In this document: piece after piece, positions 33,491 through 48,316 of the stretch
How the letters are laid out: each line of letters begins with the position of its first letter
How positions within the stretch are numbered: the first letter of the stretch is position 1
NCBI GenBank assembly: GCA_013399695.1
Contig: VXAU01002306.1
Span: forward strand, 493,116-557,115
Direction of reading: 5' to 3'
From: Formicarius rufipectus
Taxonomy: Eukaryota > Chordata > Aves > Passeriformes > Formicariidae
DNA length: 64,000 nucleotides
The notes under the pieces: generated by a model
What the model was told of the DNA's origin: nothing
Database searches by the model: none
What the model saw: the letters and a program-made list of their open reading frames with translations, nothing else
Program-made: the position numbers and the translations under genes

Positions 33491-36400
33491 TAGGAAAGGG
33501 ATTGATACAGATGGCAGCTCAGTTGCAGAGTTCAGCTGATGCTGAGCATATGTTAAGCATGGAAAACAGATTACTATGAGCTCCAATCTATCTCATGTGG
33601 TACATTTTGGAAACCCTATCTGTTTACTCCAGGTAACCTTTTATAGTTCTATTTATCCTGCCTAGTTTCAAACCAGATAGCAATTTTCCATAGTGGAGAA
33701 TTTATAGGGCCATTTTCAACATGCGTTTATAAAAGACTTACCTCCGTGAAATATTAAGACAAGATTCTGGCATTCTAAAGGTTCCCTTTTTGCTTAAGAA
33801 GGAAACAAAGCAAAATAAAAACCATGAGCACATAAAATCCGTGATTTCCCTCATCACAAATATCCCCTTCTGAGGAAAACAAATGGCTCACTCCCCACCG
33901 CGCACCTGTGTAGGTCTCAAACCCCCCGGCGGCTGTGGAGCTCAGAGGCAAATGAAGAAGGTTGCAGCCCCACTTTGCTCAGAACTCCTGCTGACCTCTG
34001 TCTGAGATGGGACACAGCGTCCTGCAAATCCTGGTTTTTATCTCAAGCTCATGGGGTTTGGCACAGGCTGCTCTTCAGGAAGGCTGAGGCTCAAAAGGCA
34101 ATTTTCCATTCTCATTAGAAAGCTGAGCCAAATATCAGATCTGAAGTTATGTTTTCAAATCTCAGAAAGTCTGGAGGTGATCAGATACAGGGTTTCAAGT
34201 CAGCTCACTGCTAGGGTGAGGGACACTTCTAAAATTAGAGCCCTCTTCAGATCAAGGGCTTAGGGCACTTTTCCTTTGGAGTTTGGGTGTAGCAGTAGAA
34301 AGCGGTGATACTCATCCAAGCAGCTCTTGAACTCCTAGAGAGTACCATGAAATCTGAAAGGCCACCTCTGAATTGAAATAATATCCCATAAAAGCAAGCA
34401 GTCAAAGCCTAGAAAACACTCATAACAGCCCATTCCATACAAATAGTCTTAACTTAGCCCAAAGCGAGGGGAGTAAGAAATAAGCAGAGTAAAATCCAGG
34501 TATAACATCTCATCCAAGTAACTAAGGGTGTCACTTACTGTGTTGATGCAACTCAGTAACAACAACCCGGGCTCTCAGGGCAGCTGCTTCAAGGAGACAG
34601 TCTTAATTTTCACATCAGTCCACAACCTTAATGTCAGCCCAGCTTTCAAAACCCTCTGAACATACAGTAGACCTTTTGTCAGCTGCTCTATCCATTTTTT
34701 CTATTTTTTTTTCTTGAAGTCTTTGCTTCACTCACTTCAGGGTCTTTTGAGATCCAAATTCGTGCTGTTCTTATTCACACGAGCAAAAGATGGTGCAGGG
34801 GAAACCGGTGTTAATGTGGTTCTTCAGCAGGTGTAGAGATAGCCAATTTCCAGGCTGACACTTGTAATGGCTTTCCCAAAACAGCTCTGTTTCATCTCAG
34901 ACTTGCTGAGCCAAATCCATTCCTTCCGTATTTCAGTGAACTTTGTATATTTAAGCCACTACTTCAATCTCCCCACATAATTACATGCAGTCTATGTTGT
35001 AAAAAAATCAGCGGTTCTTTTCTTTATTATGATTATTTAAAACAATTAAAGATGAGATCACACAAAAACTCAAGAATTAGCATTATGCAAATATTTATAC
35101 AGAAGCTAAAGCTAAGACTTTTTCTCCCTTTCTAGGTGAAACATGGAAGATTTGTTCAAGGAAAAACAAATACATTGTCCAGTTTCACTAAAGGCAGAAT
35201 GAAAAGTCCTCCTTGCTACCCTGTTCAAAAAGACTTCTGATACTCTTTGTAAAGGAAACACCCTTCCTGTCTGTGTACCTTCTCTTATGTGGGCCAACAT
35301 TGATGGTAATAGATGACGGAACAGAGGTTTTCCAAGAAATTCCCCTGAACCTGCAAAAAGTATGTTTCCGTAGTACTGTTAAAATCCACAGTGCAAAAAG
35401 GATTTTTAGACCTTGCCAAAGATACATGAAAAATCGAGAAACTGGAACAGAAACAGCCACACCATGCTTTGGAGATGAGGACCTGTATCCACAAGTTTCA
35501 ACAGGGCTTTAAAAACTAACTTTAGGCACCCCATTTTTATTCCTTCTTCTGTAATTCTGGTTCATCTGACTTCACTGAATTTCTTGTTTTCTAGCACACA
35601 GCTGAAGATAGTGGAATATTTTGTTTGCTCTTCTTTATAAACATCTGGTTAAAAGGATATTAAGAAGCTACTTTAGCCTGGCACTCGGGTGGATGGTCAA
35701 TACCTCATCCCAACAGCAAAGCTGGGAAGCAACACTTTAAAGTAAAACATATTGCCCTGGTGCTCTGTTGAGCAGGGGCCCAAAAATAATTCCCTGAGTC
35801 TTAGCAGACTCTTGTGACTGTTGTATTCTTGTCCCCAAATGTCACTTACAACTCTAGGATAAGGGGGCAGAGACAGATGCCTCCACCAGCACATGCCAAG
35901 GACTACTCTTACACCTTTAATTATTGCCTACTTTGACTTGCTCTCCAGTGACATCAACCTTCCTGTAAGGAATATTTGCTAGCCAGAGGAGATTTTTTTT
36001 GTGCTTTAAATTGTCTGAATCCGTGCATGTGAATATGGGACAAACATACTACCAGGGCTACTTCTGAAGGTAAAGCCTTCAATGAATTTGATATACTCAG
36101 ATCATGCAAAAAAATGGGCAACATGCATAAATCTGTTTAAAAAAAAAAAAAGACAAACAACAAAAAAACCCCCAGAAAACTCAAAACTTAGTTTACACTG
36201 AAATGAATGATATGTAGTAAATTAAAGCTGTACTCAATGAGGAGCATGTGAAACAAACTGCTATTTTTTTTTTGCTACACATCTTCCATTGGGTACACTC
36301 AGTTAGGCAGGGATGTTGTGTAAAAGCTGTATACAATTAGGTAATAGAAGGTCAAATTAAAATGAGGCCATGGAAGGAAGAGGTGTAAGGGTCAGGCCTG

Positions 36401-36553
36401 CCACCCTAACCACATTATTTCTTCATTTCTGAGCTCTTCGTTTGACAAGCAGGACGTTCCTGCAGCATCATGGGGAATCTGGCACGAAGTCTCACACAGT
36501 GCAGTTCTTTATGATTACCCAGCAAAATACAAATGTGCATTCCCAGAGCCTAA
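33491..36553. other. intergenic, no gene seen
   Basis: All open frames are under 100 codons, overlap on opposite strands (for example near 35.2-35.5 kb), and none is recognisable. An A-rich tract lies at 36138-36178. Confidence 0.65.
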
Positions 36554-36603
36554 GAGCACCTGTAATTTCCACTGCAGTCAATAGAAGCTTTGGGTATTAC
36601 TTT
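36554..36603. repeat. decayed relic of a GAGCACCTG...GTCAATAG repeat
   Basis: GAGCACCTGTAATTTCCA followed by CTGCAGTCAATAGAAGCTTT and GGGTATTACTT resembles a short reptile repeat of the form GAGCACCTGCAACTCCCATT, TGAAGTCAATGGGAGCT (from memory). The inverted pairing here is weak, about half the bases. Confidence 0.35.
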
Positions 36604-39600
36604 GAATCCCCACCAGTCTGCTCTTTTTAAATTTTCCATTTAATTGGTTCAAAACTTTCAGAGCTAGCTGAAAAAAATATGAAGTGATGTAAAATAAATG
36701 GCATTGTAAATTGTGCAAAAAGGAGTGTATTAATAGATATTGGCTAAGGTGCTACTTTTCAAAGAGTGTCTTAAGAGTTCCAACTGGCAATTACAATTGT
36801 TTTCAGATCTGACCCTTATTTCCCTTTAAATAATGATGCATCCATATATAGCACAACAAAACACAACACGATCAAAGGTAAGCCTGTAGAAATAAAAATG
36901 TGCTTTGGATCAGACTCTTGTTATTATATGGATGGTGAACATTTGATCTGTATTTATTGCACTTGGACTGAAGTGTGCAGATGAGTAAGTGTCCTCAGTT
37001 GGGCAGTTAGCAGATCTTTACTTATAATTTATAAATAAGGACTATGTTCCAGTGAACAATGGCTCAGTGCAGCCTACTAACCATCACCCTTGTGTCACTC
37101 CACTCAAATAACCCCCTTTCTTTTTCTGCATGGCTGTGGTTGAATTCTTTACAGGGTTACCCTGGCTCATATCTCAAAGGCACATGGTGTGGCACTCAAT
37201 TGTTATTTTGAAATGAAGGAGAAAATTGTTTTAGCAGACACCAGAAAATATACCAGAGATAGATTAACTCTGTTTGGGATGTCCCAGGGAAGGAAAAAAA
37301 AAACCCAAAATAACAAAAAAACAAAACAGCTCCCCTAAGAACTGAGAGGGATGGAAGGGGAGGGGGGAGAAAAGAGATGAAAAATTTGTATTTACACCAC
37401 TTGGCCTTGTAAAATAAGGGCAATCTTTCCCAGTTCAGAAAATGTAACCCCAGTTTGCTCCTAGGATAACACTTTTCTTGAAAGGAAAGGAAGCCATTCC
37501 GCCTTGTCACATCTCAGCTTCTGTTTACACAGACTCATTGTGCAACTCGTCTATGCTGTTGATCCTCTTATGCTCTGAATCATGACATTTGCTTGGACCA
37601 TTACGATTAAAATGCATTCATTTCTGGCAGATAAAATCTTTGTTTTCCATGCATAAGGGCAGACAACACAGTAGTGAAAACACTGGTCCAAGAGCAAAAC
37701 ACTCATGAGTTCTTCAGGGCAACATATTGAAAAGAAGAAAAGTGTGTCAGAAGTGCAAAAAAGGGGCTACCAAGTAGGTGTAAATAAAATTCTGCTGCAA
37801 GGCTATTTTTCACTGCCAAGAAGGTGTAAAGAAGCCTTAACATTAATGAGAATCAAACCCTGGCAGAGAAGATGTTTGCTTATAGGCCACAGATAAATGA
37901 AGGGCAAATAGAAGAGCAGAGGCTATGATTTACCCCAATAGAGGAACTCAACTGATTTTAACAAAACTATATAGCCTGAGAATCTGATCCTGAGGGTATC
38001 AGCCTTTTAGACTGCGTGGACAAAGTGTGGGTGGAGAACAAATCCCCAAGGGAAAACAGCATCTGCTGCAATCTCCTGCCAGGTCAGCCTGGATAACCTA
38101 CTAACCAGTCCAATGAAAAACAATTCTGCAATAGGAACTGGATAATTTTCTCCAGCTATGAACAGTAGCTTGTGTTTGAGCTCCTAAGAAAAGTTTTGAG
38201 TTGACTTACCAATGCCTTTACTAAACTCACTAAGAATGACCCTGCTGCATAAATTCATACTGAGGAGAAATTAATGGCCCCTCAGTTGAGCTGGAGGTAG
38301 CCTTGAATTCTGGAAAGAAGGGTTGATCATGATTTTTGAAATTTACAGAAAATCCATCCTATTAATTTCTATATGATTATATGTAAGAGTTTTATACTTT
38401 CACTTTTTTTTTTTTTTTTAAATTAAGACACCTAAAGGGGGTAGCTAACAAAAATTACTGACAGAGAAGAGACAAAATGTAATATCTCTCCCACCAAAGG
38501 CATTTAGAGAACCCTCCCCATCAGCACGAGACCTCTCTGCACCATGTCTCTGCTTCAATTATGAGTCTCAGCAATGGCACTGCAAACAAGTATTTTTTTC
38601 TGGGGGTTCATAACTCAGCTTTAACAGATTGCTCTAGGCTGACACATGGTTTCAACTTGGGAGCTAGCATTTCTTTTATAAACAGCTTTTTCTTCTCTTT
38701 TAAATGGTGATTTCTTTTTGGGTTTGCTTGTAATGTATGTAAAATGATTTGGGATGCTTTTTGCACTTGTGTACAGTAACTCAAAAGCAGCTTTCATTGG
38801 AACAGTGGAATTTGGCAAGTGAACAGTCAATATTGCCCTCTAATTGCTTTCAGCGTCTTTGCAAAAATAAAAACGTCATTTAAAATGGCTGAGATATTTC
38901 AATTTGAAAAGTGGCTACTGAACAGGCACAATAATGGCATGGATTTTTACTTTGGGTATGTAATGCACATATTCAGCATAATGTGATCCCTCAAATATAC
39001 ATCTCCAGATTAGGGCTGTACTAATCATTGATTTTTTTTTTTTTCATTTCAGTGGCTGAAATAGAAAAACAAAAATCTGTTTCAGTTGATATAGAACATT
39101 TTTCCTTCCTTCTTCTCCTCCATGAAAACTCCAAAACATTTTCCCATAGGGGTAATACATATATAATGTAACATCTCCATTTGCAGGTCAAAAAATAAAA
39201 GAGGAAAAACATGATTTTTTAAAAAAGGTACATTGCACACTGTACAAAAAAAGAGACAAGGACCTGGTCATGTCCTTCCCTTCATGTTTTCATCCCATGT
39301 CACACTCTGTGGGCACACACTCTGCAGTTTAAGCCTCTCTTCCTTTAGAAACCTTAAACATAAGATTTGGGAATGCCTTTAATAGAAGGCTACCAGGTAC
39401 TTTAGGAAGTTGTGGTTCATTCATGGTCACTCTCATTGGTTTCCAGTGGCCAGCAGGAGTGCATTACCAAGAGAAGTCTTTACTTGAAAAGGGGACTTTT
39501 GAGTTTGCTACTGAGATCTGAAGATAAACTGGAGTACGTGCCCTTCCTTCACTCTACATTATGGTCTTGTTGATGCTCTCACAGGCCAGTGCATATCTAA

Positions 39601-42600
39601 CAAAGCCTTGCATCTCCACCAGCTTGGACAACACAGATTGTACCTGACAGAAGGTGTTTGCCTGCCCATGAAAGCAGTTACAGGACAGAAAGGAGATGGG
39701 AGCGCAGACATCCTTAGTAGAGGCAGGGGCAAGTCACCTCCCAGGGAACTGCTTTAATAGGTGGGTAATAGGAAGGGAAAAGTCCTACCTCCTTTCTCTG
39801 CTGATGTTTTGGGTGGCCTTGAACAAGTCCAGGCTTTGCCAGTGAGTGGCAGGGGAATGCCTGTTAGGTGATATCTGCCAGGTTATATGGACATCTGTGG
39901 TCCTACATTTTAACCAGACCTTAAATACTTGCAGGTGACTGGATCGGTTGATACTTAGATACCACAAGCCTCCCCACACCACGGTATGATGCTTTGAACC
40001 TTCACACCAGTCTCTTCTCTCCATCATGAGATGAATTTTAAGTTTATAACACTGTTATAAATACATGGTTTGTTTTCATTTGCCATGCATTGTTTTTAAC
40101 ACGCAAACTGGCAACACACTTTTGTCCTGTTCTTCTACACTTGTGAAGATCAAAGCCCTATTTTATGGTTGGGGTTGGATTTTTAAATCTTTTTTTTTCA
40201 CTAGAAGCTAGGGATGAGTTTGTGTTCATGTAACTCCAGAGCCTGAGGCTTTAGAAATCATCATAGGAATTTCACTAAACATCATGTGCTGACAGCAGAG
40301 CAAATAGTGAACATTCACTTGTCTGGTGAGATTGTATATTAATTCAAGACCATCAAGAACCACGACCATATTTCTCTAAAAAGCAACAACAAGTCGGGGG
40401 GGACTAGCTAGGAGAAAGGGCTGAACAAACAGGCTTTGTTCAGACCTTTTCATCCCGTTGAAGAGTCCCTGTTGTACCTCTCCCACCCACCCCTCCTCGT
40501 CTGAACGGGTCTGCCACAGTAACTAAGAGGTTTTTAAAAAGTGTCCCTAAGTTACAATATACTATTCTAGGTCCTTTCCTGACAGGTAATCCTCAGCTCC
40601 ATCTATCCAGATGGAGTTAATTTGGCTGAACTGTGCTGACCTGGGTGAAGGATTTTCAAATATAAATGGTACAAATGCAACGTTCTCTGCCAACAAAGTC
40701 GTTCTGTGTTACGGTTTCCACCATCTCTCCCCCAAGCCTGCCTTATAAGGAGCATGTTCCTTCTACTGGGATTCATTCTGTCATTAATCTACGTCTTCTT
40801 TCAACAAAAAAAGAAATATGGAATGAGATTACCAGAATGGATGGCCTGATGCAGACTAGAGAACACTCCTTTTTAATAGGGATTTAAATTTGACATCACT
40901 TAAATGTCTTGTGCCATCATGTTTCAGCTCAGTTATGTGCATTCTGGACCATGCTACCTACTTGGATGTGAATGCTCCATGCTGATTTAAGGCTTCTCCC
41001 CTGGCTATTCAGAGGAACTGAAATCCCATATCCTACTTCAGGCTTGCTTGGCCAAGGCAGTGGCACAGGATAGTGGATGCTCTTTCCAAGTGAGACAGGC
41101 AACTGCTCTCCACAGTTAGGCTCACTGGCAACCCCCCCAGCCTTGGACTCCTTGTCTCCCTGATGCACGTGGGAAATAGGAATATTCACTGAGCTACCCT
41201 GCTGTGAGGCTAATAGGGCAAATAAGGAAAATGTTTCTTACCCCCCCCCACCCAAAGTGGCTGTTTTAATTTTCCAGTACCCAGGTTTAGTTAAAAGACT
41301 AATTGTATGACACATCCTGTGAATCCAACTGCAAGAGAGATGCCCTTCATCGAACAGTGTTCACACAAGACAGGAAGCTGCAGTGGGAAGCTCCTTTGCC
41401 TCCTTACACTAAAACTAATTCGTATTGTTTTCTTTCAAAGACCTCAAAAAACACTCAAAAACCTGGGGTAATTTTCTGGATACTGTGTCTGTTTCTACTG
41501 ACCCTGAGGTACAGCACACTGTATTTTGGCTGCTCTGCTTATCTCCAAAGAAATCGCTCTGGGTAGTGGGAAACTAAATGCAGATTTAAAAATAATAATC
41601 TCCTCCCTAGCGAGAAGCGTATGTGTTAATTTTCACTGCTAACTCTCTGCCTAATATTGTTGATCAAATCTTTGATTAAAATAACATTAGCAGCTGAGCC
41701 TGTGTGACAGGGAAGGAACTAAGCAAGTTTGGTTCAGATTGTTATAATAATTCAGATTTCTTAAGTGCTTTGTGATAATATAGTACCCTGAAGAGCTAAT
41801 ATTTGTTCAGTAAGGGCATGCAACATGATTCTTTTATTTCCTGCCTCTCTCTCACACACATATGCAGTGATTTCTAGACACTAGGACTTGTTTTTATTCT
41901 CAATAATATTGAGGCAGTACCTAGAGTTTTCACATTTCCATTGTGTGCTTCATAAAGAAAGTAAGATTCTGCTCTTATTCAGAGAAAGCAATTCCTGAAC
42001 ACATAAAGGGAAAAGTAACCATGGGGAAAAAAAAATAAGGATGGCAACGAAATAAGTACTCTGGTCCTTAAAAATGCTAAATCATCTTCCAGTTATTTAT
42101 AATATGCATTGCAGTAATGTCTAGCAGCTATTACACTAGGTGATGTGTATTCACAGAGTAGCAGATTTCCCTGTTTTAAAGAATTACAGTACCAAAATAA
42201 GATGGGAGACAAAACAGAGAGAAGAAATTGCCTGCCCAGGTTTGTGGCAGGACTGGGAATTCACCAGATCATTTGTGTGTTAATCCCCAATCCAAGCTGC
42301 TGGGCCATACAGTGGAATTCATTGGCAACCACAATACCTTAGGTCTTGGTTTTGACACAGAAGAGGAGAAGATGCCTGCACAGGAAACATCTGCAGCTGA
42401 TATACAGAGAAGATGAATGACAGAAGGAAAAGAACATGAAGGATTTTCCATCTCTGGTTATAATATTCACTGAAGACTGTATACTAGGAATGGGATCGGA
42501 TGCAGGGCTTGAAAGGAAGGAGGGATGAGGCTTTGCTGACAAACTTGGAGAAGATAAAGTAGACTTGAGAGCTAATGGCAAAACATCTTATCCTGTAGCC

Positions 42601-44457
42601 TGTATTTTCTCTTACAGAGAAATGGCAGGATTTCCCACTGAGCCATTCTTACTCCACAGAATCCCTTACACTTACCCCAAACTGGGAAGGAGTTCCCTTG
42701 CACTATGTTTTTTCTGCTTTATTGGCCCTCTTGTCTTTTCTGTCTTGGACAAGAAGAGTGGGAAACTAAAGCTTTGTTCAAGAGAAAACCAAGGCAAAGG
42801 ACTCAAGGCCAGGTGTTACATAGTCACAGACCAATGTTAAACCAACACAAATAGGCAAACCAGAGGTAGACAATTGAACTTTTCTGCCAGCCTTTGTAAG
42901 TTGTTTATTCCCTCCTCTCCTCAGACTCTGCTCTCAGGACACATCCAGTTTAAAGTCACAGCCACAAGAAGCTACTGGAGCTGGGTTTCCACAAAATGCT
43001 TCTGCAGTTCTCTCAAAATAAGATCTCTCAAAGGTGCCTCTGACTGTGCATCGAAGTTCAAACATCTCAGATCTTACATACTGGTTTGGGTGACTATCCC
43101 AGTTTGCCATCCCAGTTTCCCTCATTACCATTGCTTTATTTAGAACCTAGAGCACTTCTCAGTCCAAAGATAGCCAAGATTACAGCTACACAAACATAAC
43201 TGGGGAAAACAGACCATGTTGGTCCGACGTCCCTCAGCAGTTGCTAATCCTCCCCCAAAGAAACTTCCACTTTTTAATAAAGCTGCCTTAGCACCAGGGA
43301 ATGCTTTAGATGTCTAAACATAACACATTGTATGGCTGGGTGGAGTCACATGAAAAGACAGGGCCATGCCTAATGCTATAAGATGAAACTGGCTCAGAAA
43401 AAAATTAATATTAGAACTCTGGGGGAAAAAAAAGGAACAGCCTGAGGCTTTAACACAGCCCTGACTTGTATTAAATCTATAAATTGATATTGTATACATA
43501 CAGAATTCATGGAGATAAATTCTTGCTGCTACTTTCTGAATTCTGTAATTCAATGTTGTATTTTGGGATAATCTTGAGCTGCCAATGTTTGAAGGCCCCT
43601 AGAACTGAGTGATGCCAGACCACCAAGAGACAAGAGATGCAGAGATGATCTGTGTGCCTGTGGCGGTGGCCAGCTGTCCAGACTATCCACAGCCAGCCAG
43701 TGGAGTAGTCTAGTGAGCTGCCAGATTCCTGACACACAGACAAAAGGGACAATAAGACTACCAATAAATTGCAAAGGATGTGCTTTATCACTAAAAATGA
43801 GTTAGCAAGTATGAGACAATAACCCTTGAGTTCCTTGGTCCCAGGCCAATGGATCTAGAGAAGTAAAATCCACATGGTTTCAAAAAGACTGTCTGAGGGA
43901 AAGCTGGAAAAGTATCAATGTTCCCAAGAAGCTGGAAATTCTGATCCCAATGACATTAGTGGGTAAGGACTCATCAGAAACATTGGGCAGCCCCCTAAAC
44001 CCATATCCAATTCAGTGGCAGCTCTGAAAAATGAGGTAATAATAAGAACTTCAAGACCAAACACAACACAGTGTTCACTGAAAGTATTCAATCTACCTGC
44101 CTTCTCCATCACTTGCACTACTTACTAGTATTTATACTGGTAGCTTAACACCTTGAGCTGTTAGAGAACCTGGTTGTCTGCTGAAATGTAATGGCATTCA
44201 AGAGATAGCCAAGACCTCAGAGAAAAGAACTGTCTTTTGCAGGAACATTTCACCTTCTGCTTTTGAGGTCCATTGTAATATTCCTATTATATGAAGTGCA
44301 TGGTTTTATTCTCCATATCAATGGGTTAAAAAGTTCTACCAAATCCAGCCCTTTTTAACTGATGAAGGCTGCAAAAAATGCAACATGCCATGGTCAAGTC
44401 CGGTATTTATAGTGAATATCTACACCCCTGGGCATTCAGAGGGATTTCTTCTGCAGA
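36604..44457. other. intergenic, no gene supported
   Basis: About 7.9 kb of unique AT-rich sequence with short homopolymer tracts (near 38406, 39031, 41241). The longest frame is 104 codons on the minus strand (37196-37510) and is not recognisable. No CR1, LTR or RNA gene was seen. Confidence 0.6.
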
Positions 44458-44530
44458 TATAAATATATATATACACACACATATATATATATATAAACAC
44501 TCAGACACACACTTTACACATACACATATC
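44458..44530. repeat. TA/CA microsatellite
   Basis: Alternating TA and CA dinucleotides with a degenerate ACACAT tail. Confidence 0.9.
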
Positions 44531-45356
44531 TTTATAAATACAACCAGGCATAGGACTGTATTTATGATATAAAATGATTGCTTTCCTTTTAATACCCAGC
44601 TCATGAATAATTTGGGAAGACGGAAGTATTTTCTCCTGCATCACAAAACTTAATTGTTTGGCTTCCCCATCTATCTTTGGCTCTGATTTGCAATTTATGC
44701 CTTTGCACAGCTTTCAAATATCTAACATTTCTTTTGTCCCTTGCCCATAACATTTAATTTCTCTCCCACTGATTATTTATCTCTGTAATTTGAAGCTATA
44801 TTATTTAATGCTACAAGCTATAAAGTGTTGGGGGATGCCATTTGTATGAAAGATGCTGCATGAAATAGAACTGCATTGTCCTATGACTCCAAGTTCTTCA
44901 TAAGTACAGTACATACCATTTCCACATTCATATCACAACCATCCGTTCTGTATCAATATATTGTTTCTTTTTTCAGGGTATCAAACTGTACATTCTTTGA
45001 AATATATAAAAACAGAAGTACCTTTTTTTTTTTTTCCATGAAATATTTGGTCTTTAGTATCTTAAGCTAAAAGGAAGCAGAAAAAGCTTTTGCTCAAGTA
45101 GCAACAGTGACCTCTAGTGTGTTTTTCAAATTTCTTCCATTGAATTTACACCCATTGTTCCTTTAACCTTTAGGGCATTATTTAAGAACAATTTTCCGGG
45201 TAGTATTTGGACTAATTTTCTTATTGACTCTAGTCTATACCAGAACGTGATTCTTGGGTGATCTTCTTTTATCCTTGTAATCTATGGTAAAGTAACTGTG
45301 TCTTCATTAATGACTGTAATTATCATATATAAAGTTGTCATTTAAATGAGCAATCA

Positions 45357-45391
45357 TCTCTCTCTCTCTCACACACACATGCACACGCACA
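45357..45391. repeat. (TC)n(AC)n compound microsatellite
   Basis: TC units pass directly into AC units, then degenerate GCACACGCAC. Confidence 0.9.
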
Positions 45392-48259
45392 AATTGAGCT
45401 TTATTTGTAGCAGGAATTGAAATTTGGCTAAATATCCTATTTAGCTTCAAGCAGTAAACATCAGGAGCACAGATTGCATTGGTTGACAGAGTTTGTCAGC
45501 CAAGACCACACTTGGGGTTTTCTCCCCCCACAATTTCTTTCCCTTTTTTTCCCCCCCCCCAACCATACTAGTCTATACCACGCACAGATTGTCTTTCAAA
45601 TGAGGAATGTTGCAAGAACACTCCATAGTGCATACAACTGTTAAATTGGCACTGCTGTCACTAAGGCTATGTCAGCACTTCCAATCTAAGATGCTATTTT
45701 CAGGAGTTTAAAATTCAGTTACATGAGCTGTTATGTACTGGCACTTTATGCACGTGGCCCTTCAGGGAAGAAGGTTATTCTGAACTAGAGGAGCATGTGT
45801 TGGTGTGATGGGTGGATTTTTGAGCGTGCGGGTGTCCGGGTGTTCGCACGTTTTGGAGTCATGCTGCAAGTTTTCAGGCCTGACCACTGAGTCCTGCTGA
45901 ACTTCTAGAGAAGCAAATGAAAGATTACTCACAACAGCTACTTTCTGCCTTCTTCTACAGATGTCAAAACCAGACTTTCCTTTCAAGGAAATGTTTCTCT
46001 AATCACTTATGATTTTTAAGAAGACAGGTAAATTGTCGATGGAGGTGGTTAAGTCCAGCAGCTGTGAGATGAAACTCCTTGCAGGTTAAAGAGAACAGAA
46101 CTGGGGATATGGATTTAGCTTTTCAAAGCCAAGCATCTGTAGACTGTGTGTACTGGTGAACAAAACTACAGACACCAAGAGCAGCTGAGCCCTCTGATGT
46201 GCTAACAGGAACCTACATTCTGCACCCTAAATTAAGTCACGTGGGTGCTGATATTTTAAAGTGTGACCCTGATTTTATTCACGTTTTCATGTTCTCATAG
46301 AAACACCTTTCCTGTACTGCTTTGTATGAGCCCCAGTTTAGGCAGCATTCATGCTTAACCTTAAGGAAGTTATCTCACTGCAACTATTTGTGTGCTTAAG
46401 AGATGATGCATCCTCAAGGGGCTTGCTGTGACTCTTATTTTACATCACCAGCAAAAGAGCATCTCCCACTTTTTTTTGTTTCAGAGACAGGGATCCTTGT
46501 GGCCTATCAGATCACTAAAGGTATCTTTTTAAGAAGAGAAAATGGCAAACCAGGACTCCATCTTTCAGTCATGGTGCTGAACTTTCAATTTTCCTTCCCA
46601 CAAGTGTGTGAATTAGGCGTAGTGATGGCCTTAACTTGATTTCCCTTGCTTCTCTCAAGTAGTGATAGCACCCAATGTCATTAATTTAATAGTATCTGAA
46701 TCCATTCAACGCAAGGGAGGAAAAGATTTGCTCACATATTTAGATGAACAAATGAATTTAAGAAATCCAGGAAAAAGTTGCAAAGGGATTAAAATATGTA
46801 GATCTTCAGTGCGGTGATTGTACTCCTGTGGAGGAGGAAAGCAATGTTTCTGCTTGGTCAATGAAAAGGAAAAAGAGAAATAAGAAAAATGAAGTTGCAG
46901 AGGTCCCAGATGGGATCAGCACATACTCCCTAAACCTGTCATCATTACCATTCCCACTCTATGATCGTTTTCCTGAGCACCCATATTGCTGAACTGGGCT
47001 CTACTTCAACAGAGAACATCCTGCTTTCAGGCTGGTCCTTCCTCTCCAAGCAAACAAAATCCTGTATCAGGCTGAACAACACTGACAAATGCCAGTTTCT
47101 TCTAATGGCAAAGCACAGCTCCTGGAGTTTTCAGAGCTTTTCTTCTTTTCCCCTTACCCAGCCTGTAAACAGCATAAATTAGTAATCAAAAAGATACAGC
47201 TCTCTGAATCTTTCATGATGGTGTGAGCGCGAGAGAAATTTGCAGACCAAAGGTTCTAATACACACATATTTGTAAAGGTGGTCTTTGTTTAAGGAGAAG
47301 AGTAAAAAGGCTGGGGGCTTCTCCCTCCCTTCACCTGCTCTTTGTGAGCTAATTACAACCGGAAAGAGCTGCCTGTCTCAGGGTCTTTCCTCAGGGCACT
47401 TTCTTGCACAATACCGCAGAACTACATCAATTATCTCAGAAATCTCTTTTATTACTTTGTTTTAAAATACCCACTTGTAAAAAAGTTATCCTGCAGCTCC
47501 AAAAAAAGCCTTGAAATTCTGTTGGAGCAGACTGAGCATATGATTCTTGATTCTTCTTTCCTTTTACTCATCTCCCAGAGTAAACAAATATATGTGCGTG
47601 TGTACATATTCTGTACATTTATCATGTGTATTGGAGTAGACAGAACTATATGAAGCCTCCTGCAGCAACAGAGTGGAGGCAGCCTACACTGCACATCAGT
47701 AACCACATGTCTGGCCTTTATTCTCTCAATTTGGAGCTTCCAAAATATCTCCCCAGTTTTGGAGAGACCACTGAGACTTTGCTGATAGTAAAGGCTCTCT
47801 CCAGGACTATGGCAAATCCTGAAATACCACCGCCTGTTTTGGCCTCTGTGCAGATGGCAACCTCCCTCTCAGAGCAGAGAACAGTAGGTTTCACCTGAAC
47901 TGAATCAAGCTCCTAGTTTCAGGATATTTTCAGTAGAAAGATTGTTCTGCTTCAGCTTGAGGTCCCTGGCATATCTCAGTAGCAGAAATCCAGGGGGTAA
48001 AAAATGGGATTAGAGAAGCAGAATTCCTTCCTGGTTAGAGTGCCCTGTTTCTTAAAATCAATGGCTCCAGGGTTTTCTGACCTGGAGGTTCCACCTACCT
48101 CATTAATAACCACCAGTAGACTCTTCTAATAAAGTTGCCTAATCCCATTATTTTATTTATTTCCAATTGGTTTATTCTTCAGGTCTCCTCAGCATCCTGT
48201 GTTGATGAGTACTACAATTTCATTATGTGCCGTGTGAAGAAGCACTTCCTTTTGGTCTT

Positions 48260-48316
48260 GGTTTGGTTTTTTTTGTTTGTTTGTTTGTTTGGGGTTTTTT
48301 TTTGTTATTTGTTTTT
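48260..48316. repeat. (GTTT)n simple repeat
   Basis: Repeated GTTT units flanked by T runs and GGGG. Confidence 0.9.
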
